Source: Certhia americana
Taxonomy: Eukaryota > Chordata > Aves > Passeriformes > Certhiidae
Direction: 5' to 3'
NCBI GenBank assembly: GCA_018697195.1
Contig: CM031864.1
Location: forward strand, 15,686,763 to 15,750,762
DNA length: 64,000 nt
Positions within the stretch are counted from its first letter, which is position 1, and every line of letters starts with the position of its first letter. This document shows positions 59,948 through 64,000 of this stretch, piece by piece. The notes beneath the pieces are model-generated. The model was not told where the DNA came from, made no database searches, and worked only from the letters and a program-made list of their open reading frames with translations. The translations under genes were made by a program, and so were the position numbers.

Positions 59948-60489
59948 TCTTTTGTGGGAGGCCTTGAAAGGGAGCCAGTGTCTTTCCATCCCGAGTCAGT
60001 CATTTCCTATCCAAGTAAACTGGACTGAGATCATCTAGATTCTGGTCTTCGTTTCTAATGAGCTTTCACAGTAAAACAGGAAATAATAATCTTGAAACGG
60101 GAAAAAATGGTCAAAAATCACTCAGAGAACATTTAAAGGTTTGTTCTGAACAAGCAGGGCTAAGAAAAAGGCCTGAGAAAAGTGTGTCCTGGGATCACTC
60201 ACAGTTAAAGCACTGATTAATTAAGCAGAGGGTCATTCTTCAGAAAGACTCAAGGGCAGTTTTGGCCCTGCGGCTGTAATTTGGACACTTCTGGAGTTCT
60301 AGATACACTGAGCTATTCTGTGCAGGGCCTGTGAATATGTGCATTCTTCTGGCTGAACAATGGCATCTTTATTCAAATGGGAGCCACTAAGTAAGTGGCT
60401 GTCTCCTAATATGGGTGGTATTTCTTCCTGCTCTGCCTCAATCTCTGCTGCTTTCCCGTGGCCTTATCAGTGCTTTGTAGCACAACTTA
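59948..60489. other. Non-coding stretch, nothing recognised
   Basis: Unique sequence, no motif or repeat recognised. Confidence 0.5.
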
Positions 60490-60735
60490 CAAAATGAAAT
60501 CTATTCATAATGTTAAAACCCTCCCCCTTTTATAGACACAGGAAAAAAACCCCAAACGCTTACATATCCTCCAATTCTATGGCAGGGTGTTTACTTTTTT
60601 AAATGCAATTCTGCTTATCTGACGCTGGTTTGGAAATTAATAAAATGGTGCCTGGCTTTTATTGTTTTGACTATGGGAAGGAAATTAATCCACAACTATT
60701 ACAAGTGTTTGATCCAAATAAGCAGAGATAAAACT
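60490..60735. promoter_or_regulatory. Candidate conserved non-coding element
   Basis: Repeat-free block with CTATTCATAATG, GGAAATTAATAAAATGG, GGAAATTAATCCACAAC and an isolated TGACGCTGG. It has the same texture as the other candidate elements. Confidence 0.25.
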
Positions 60736-63720
60736 ACAGTTTCAAGAAACGTCGTTCCCTGTTTGTCAGGTATCCTAGTGCTCCTGACAAGTCTGATTTA
60801 TTCCTCCCTTGTTTAGCAGCAACACTGTCCAGGTAGTTGATGCCCATTCATCTTGCTTTGTGTAGGTATTTCTTCAGGGTGGCTTTATTTATTATGCCTT
60901 AACTACTGTTCCTTCTTATTCACTAGGTTTGGCTCTGCCAGTGGTTAGAAAAGACATTGTTTGTTTGAAGAGACAAGGGTGTGGTAAAAATACTCTGCCA
61001 GCCAAGTGAACCAAAACACTGTCTGAATTACGAAGCAGGATGGAAAATAAAATTTCACTGACAGAAGATCTGTCATGTCACCTGTGCTGACAGAGAGAAA
61101 AGGAATCACAGGAATTTCCATATACAGTTGGAAGTAGGTCTGGAGAGGGGAACTGTGTCCCTCAAATCCTCTCAGCAGTTCACAGCAGAGAAGCAGAATT
61201 TATAGCATTATTGCTTGGGGAAAGCTAATGTCAATGTTTATGCAATATTGTTTGGTATTGTTAATAGTTAATTTGGTAACAGCAGGCTTTCTGTAAAACT
61301 GTACTGCAGAAATCTATGATTCCCCTTCTCAGGGGAACTGGGCTGTGGAACCACTCACAGACCATACCTGTCCCAAAGCCCACTGAAACTGATCAATGGC
61401 TGCTGGAGTTGCAGGGACTGGAGTCGTGGGTCAGACAAGTTACTTGTTTCTAGAAAAAGCAGAGCCCAGGCATCTTTAGCTGCATATATCTCCAGAAACT
61501 GTGCTTCTTGAAATACTTCTGAACATCCTAGATCTGTTTAACCACCAAAAGTTACTGTACAAGAGTGCTGGTTTGGTATTTCATACAACAGCAATGTAAT
61601 AAAGAATACACCATCCTTAGAGTGAAGCCCATCTTTGTCTTCCTCTGTAAGAGTCCACCTGTGTGAATGGGCAGCTGCTATCCCTATTCCCAGAGGCTTT
61701 TGCTCCACTCCACCATCCCACGAGTGCAGGCACACTGGTGGTGCCAGGGCAGCTTGGCAGCTGCAGCCCATGGTGGATGACTCCTCAAAAACACGTGGCT
61801 CCCATCTAAAGCTCCACCAAAACACCTGGCAGTCTTTGGGCTGGGGACAAAATGGGAAGGAAAATGACAGCCATCATTCCTACATTCTGGCTGTTAGGGC
61901 TGCCTGACCTGCTAAGCGGTGCGTACTGTGAGAGAGGGCACTGAGTGGATGTGTCTCCCCACACCTGTGTGGGGAAGGGAGCCATGAGCAGAGCCTTGAA
62001 GGAGTCCAGAGAACAGAAGTTTTGCATTGGCCGTGAGCCAGAGACAGTTACTCATATTTAAACAGTACCAGGCTCTGGGGAAATTCAGATGCAGACCTGA
62101 AATACATGGCTTGGCAAAAGACTTTTGTTACTGTCACGTGTCTGACCTCTGAAAAATAATATTAATTCAAAAGTTAAATGTGTTCAGCTGGCAGTGATAG
62201 AGTATTTGTGTTAAGGAGGAGATTTTTCAAAGGCATAAAATCACCTTAGTGATGTGTTACAATTGTTTCCTTGATGTCCTACAGAAGGCCTGAATGCAGC
62301 AGGTTTGGGGGACTTTCAGCTGCCACGAGGTCCTCATTGCATTGAAGGGTGTGGTTTTGGGCTCCCAATAAAAGGGCTGCATTTCCAAAGGTGGTTCTGA
62401 AGATTCATGATCTTTCTGGACACTTTAAATACAATTATTCAGGATATTATTTCTCCTTGCTTAGTTTCCAAGCAGGCAGTTAGACTGAGCAACCACAAAC
62501 ATAGATCTTGTAACCAGCTTTGACGTGAGAGAGCAGCATTGCCATAATTCTGGAGATATCTCTTTCTTTTCTGAACTATATTGGCAACCCATGATACCAG
62601 AATGTCAAAATGACATTCACTCAGTGTATAAAAATTTGTGTTTACATTTTGTCTCCTTTGGCCTTTTCAATTTTGCTTCTTTTCTTATAGTTTTGTAACT
62701 TAAGCTGTACATATTTGGAGATTTTTTTTTTCCTTTCCTCATCTAGCTTTATTGCTTGTTCTGGCTGAGATGTCCTTACATGATTTGATTTTACAAGAAA
62801 TATAGGCTAACACATGTAATTGTTTCACAGTGAACCAATCTGTCTGGAGCACTGGGGGAAAATATATATTAAAGTTTTCTTTCACGCTATTTACAGACTA
62901 TATTGCTGGCTGTACAAATGATGCAAAATATTAGGAACTGCAACAATAAGGCTTGGGCTAGTTAGAAGGGAGCATAAATAAGTATGGTGGAGCCAAATAC
63001 TCCTCAGAGTAATATTTTCATCAGAAACAGAATGTACTGTAACCCAGGGAGATAAGCATGAGTAGGCAAAACAGACTATGCTTAGAGGCAACATGCAACA
63101 GCAGCTACAAATCACACACTGCTGAGTGACACCTGAAAAATTGAAGCCTGATTTTTCTTGCTCTTAGTAGGGTGTGAGGCAGGAGCAGGTCATGGGGACT
63201 GCCAAAATGTGCCAAAATGCATCTGTGCCAACAGCACAGAGCAGCTGTGACACTAGCTAGGAGGGGAGGCCAGGCTGTGCTCAGCCTCTGGAGACCTGCC
63301 ACTTGGTCCTTGTGCTGGTGTGAGTGGCCCTCTGATAATGGAGTGTTTAAGGAAGTGTCACAGAGCCAAGTGGATTGAGAGCAAGAATCATCATGGAGGA
63401 GCTCAGTAGCCTGTTCCACACAAAGAAATGTGGAAGGACTATGATATTTCCAAACAGGAAAGCAGTGATAAACACAGCCAAGAATTGTTGCTGAGGTGGA
63501 GTAGCAAACCTTGTTTAACACAGGGCACATTGCAGTGGTATCAGCAATGTGGAGTCAGTGCTCCAAGTGCCACATACTAGGACTTATTTAAAGAGGCTAT
63601 TGTAAAAGTCTTCGAGCTAGTTAATTACCAGTTTTTGTTATGTCAGGAACTCCTTGAGTTAAAGCAGAAAAAAACTATTCATGAATATGTTCCAGTTCTA
63701 TAATTTAATGGGACAAATTT
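60736..63720. other. Non-coding stretch
   Basis: GC-richer at 61620-61830 and 63180-63310. The - strand frame 63105-63530 (141 codons) has no domain, signal peptide or splice context that I recognise. A T run lies near 62722-62731. Confidence 0.5.
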
Positions 63721-63738
63721 AAAAAAAAAAAAAAAAAA
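63721..63738 (+). repeat. Poly(A) tract, 18 bases
   Basis: Uninterrupted A run followed by a purine-rich stretch. The rest of the window to 64000 is unique AT-rich sequence. Confidence 0.97.
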
Positions 63739-64000
63739 GAAAGAGAATGAAACTGATAAAATTATTTAGTCCATGGAAAGACTGAAAAGCCTTACAAAAA
63801 AAGGCTGAAATTACATATTGTGCCCCATCTACTCTTGCATAAGCTATTGAAATTGCTGGAGACTTAGCTGGCCTAATCGTCCATTGCAGTTATGCATGAG
63901 CCTTAGGGAGTGCACAGGGTGCATATAGGTCAAAGCACCAGCCTATTAAAGAGAGGGAAATTACCCAACAGCATTTTTAAAAATGTAGATGTCCAGGTAT

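Noticed and set aside
63105..63530. A 141-codon open frame on the - strand
   Set aside because: No domain, signal peptide, splice context or ordered motif. The sequence is GC-mixed and non-repetitive, and frames of this length are expected by chance in 64 kb.
8760..64000. LMO4 exons, tRNA genes, LTR retroviruses, CRISPR arrays
   Set aside because: I looked for LIM-domain cysteine patterns, tRNA T-loop motifs, LTR/primer-binding signals and regularly spaced repeats, and found none.

Overview
The window looks like nuclear DNA from a bird. Its only gene I can identify with confidence is the 3' end of HS2ST1 (heparan sulfate 2-O-sulfotransferase 1) on the + strand. Three coding exons (1480-1577, 2467-2624, 4120-4346) with canonical GT/AG junctions and matching phases encode the last 160 residues of the 356-residue family, up to a stop at 4344-4346. 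The avian assignment rests on two CR1 retrotransposon tails (3565-3733 and 18282-18428) that end in the ATTCTATG-type octamers typical of CR1. It also rests on low repeat density, very short introns and sharp local GC swings. I cannot name the species.

Layout. 1-4346: end of HS2ST1 with one partial and two complete introns. 4347 to about 6.4 kb, possibly to 8.7 kb: 3' untranslated region with several candidate poly(A) signals. From there to 64000: about 55 kb without any recognisable protein-coding exon. In human the region after HS2ST1 leads across a sparse interval towards LMO4, and I infer the same here; no LMO4 coding sequence is present. This stretch contains a CpG island split around a CR1 insertion (17988-18660), a possible signal-peptide first exon with its own TATA-like box (16179-16412), a decayed L2-type LINE reverse-transcriptase fragment on the - strand (44225-44780), MIR-like remnants, two copies of an old amniote repeat, simple repeats, two G-rich tracts, a long near-perfect hairpin (59153-59208), a 51-bp tandem duplication, and several AT-rich, homeodomain-site-rich blocks that look like conserved non-coding regulatory elements.

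There is no operon, CRISPR array, bacterial gene set or intact mobile element. The items most worth a second look are the split CpG island, the orphan signal-peptide exon, the hairpin at 59.2 kb, the ancient L2 reverse-transcriptase remnant and the candidate enhancer blocks at 30.2-31.7 kb. I had no alignment or expression data, so conservation and transcription statements are inference.
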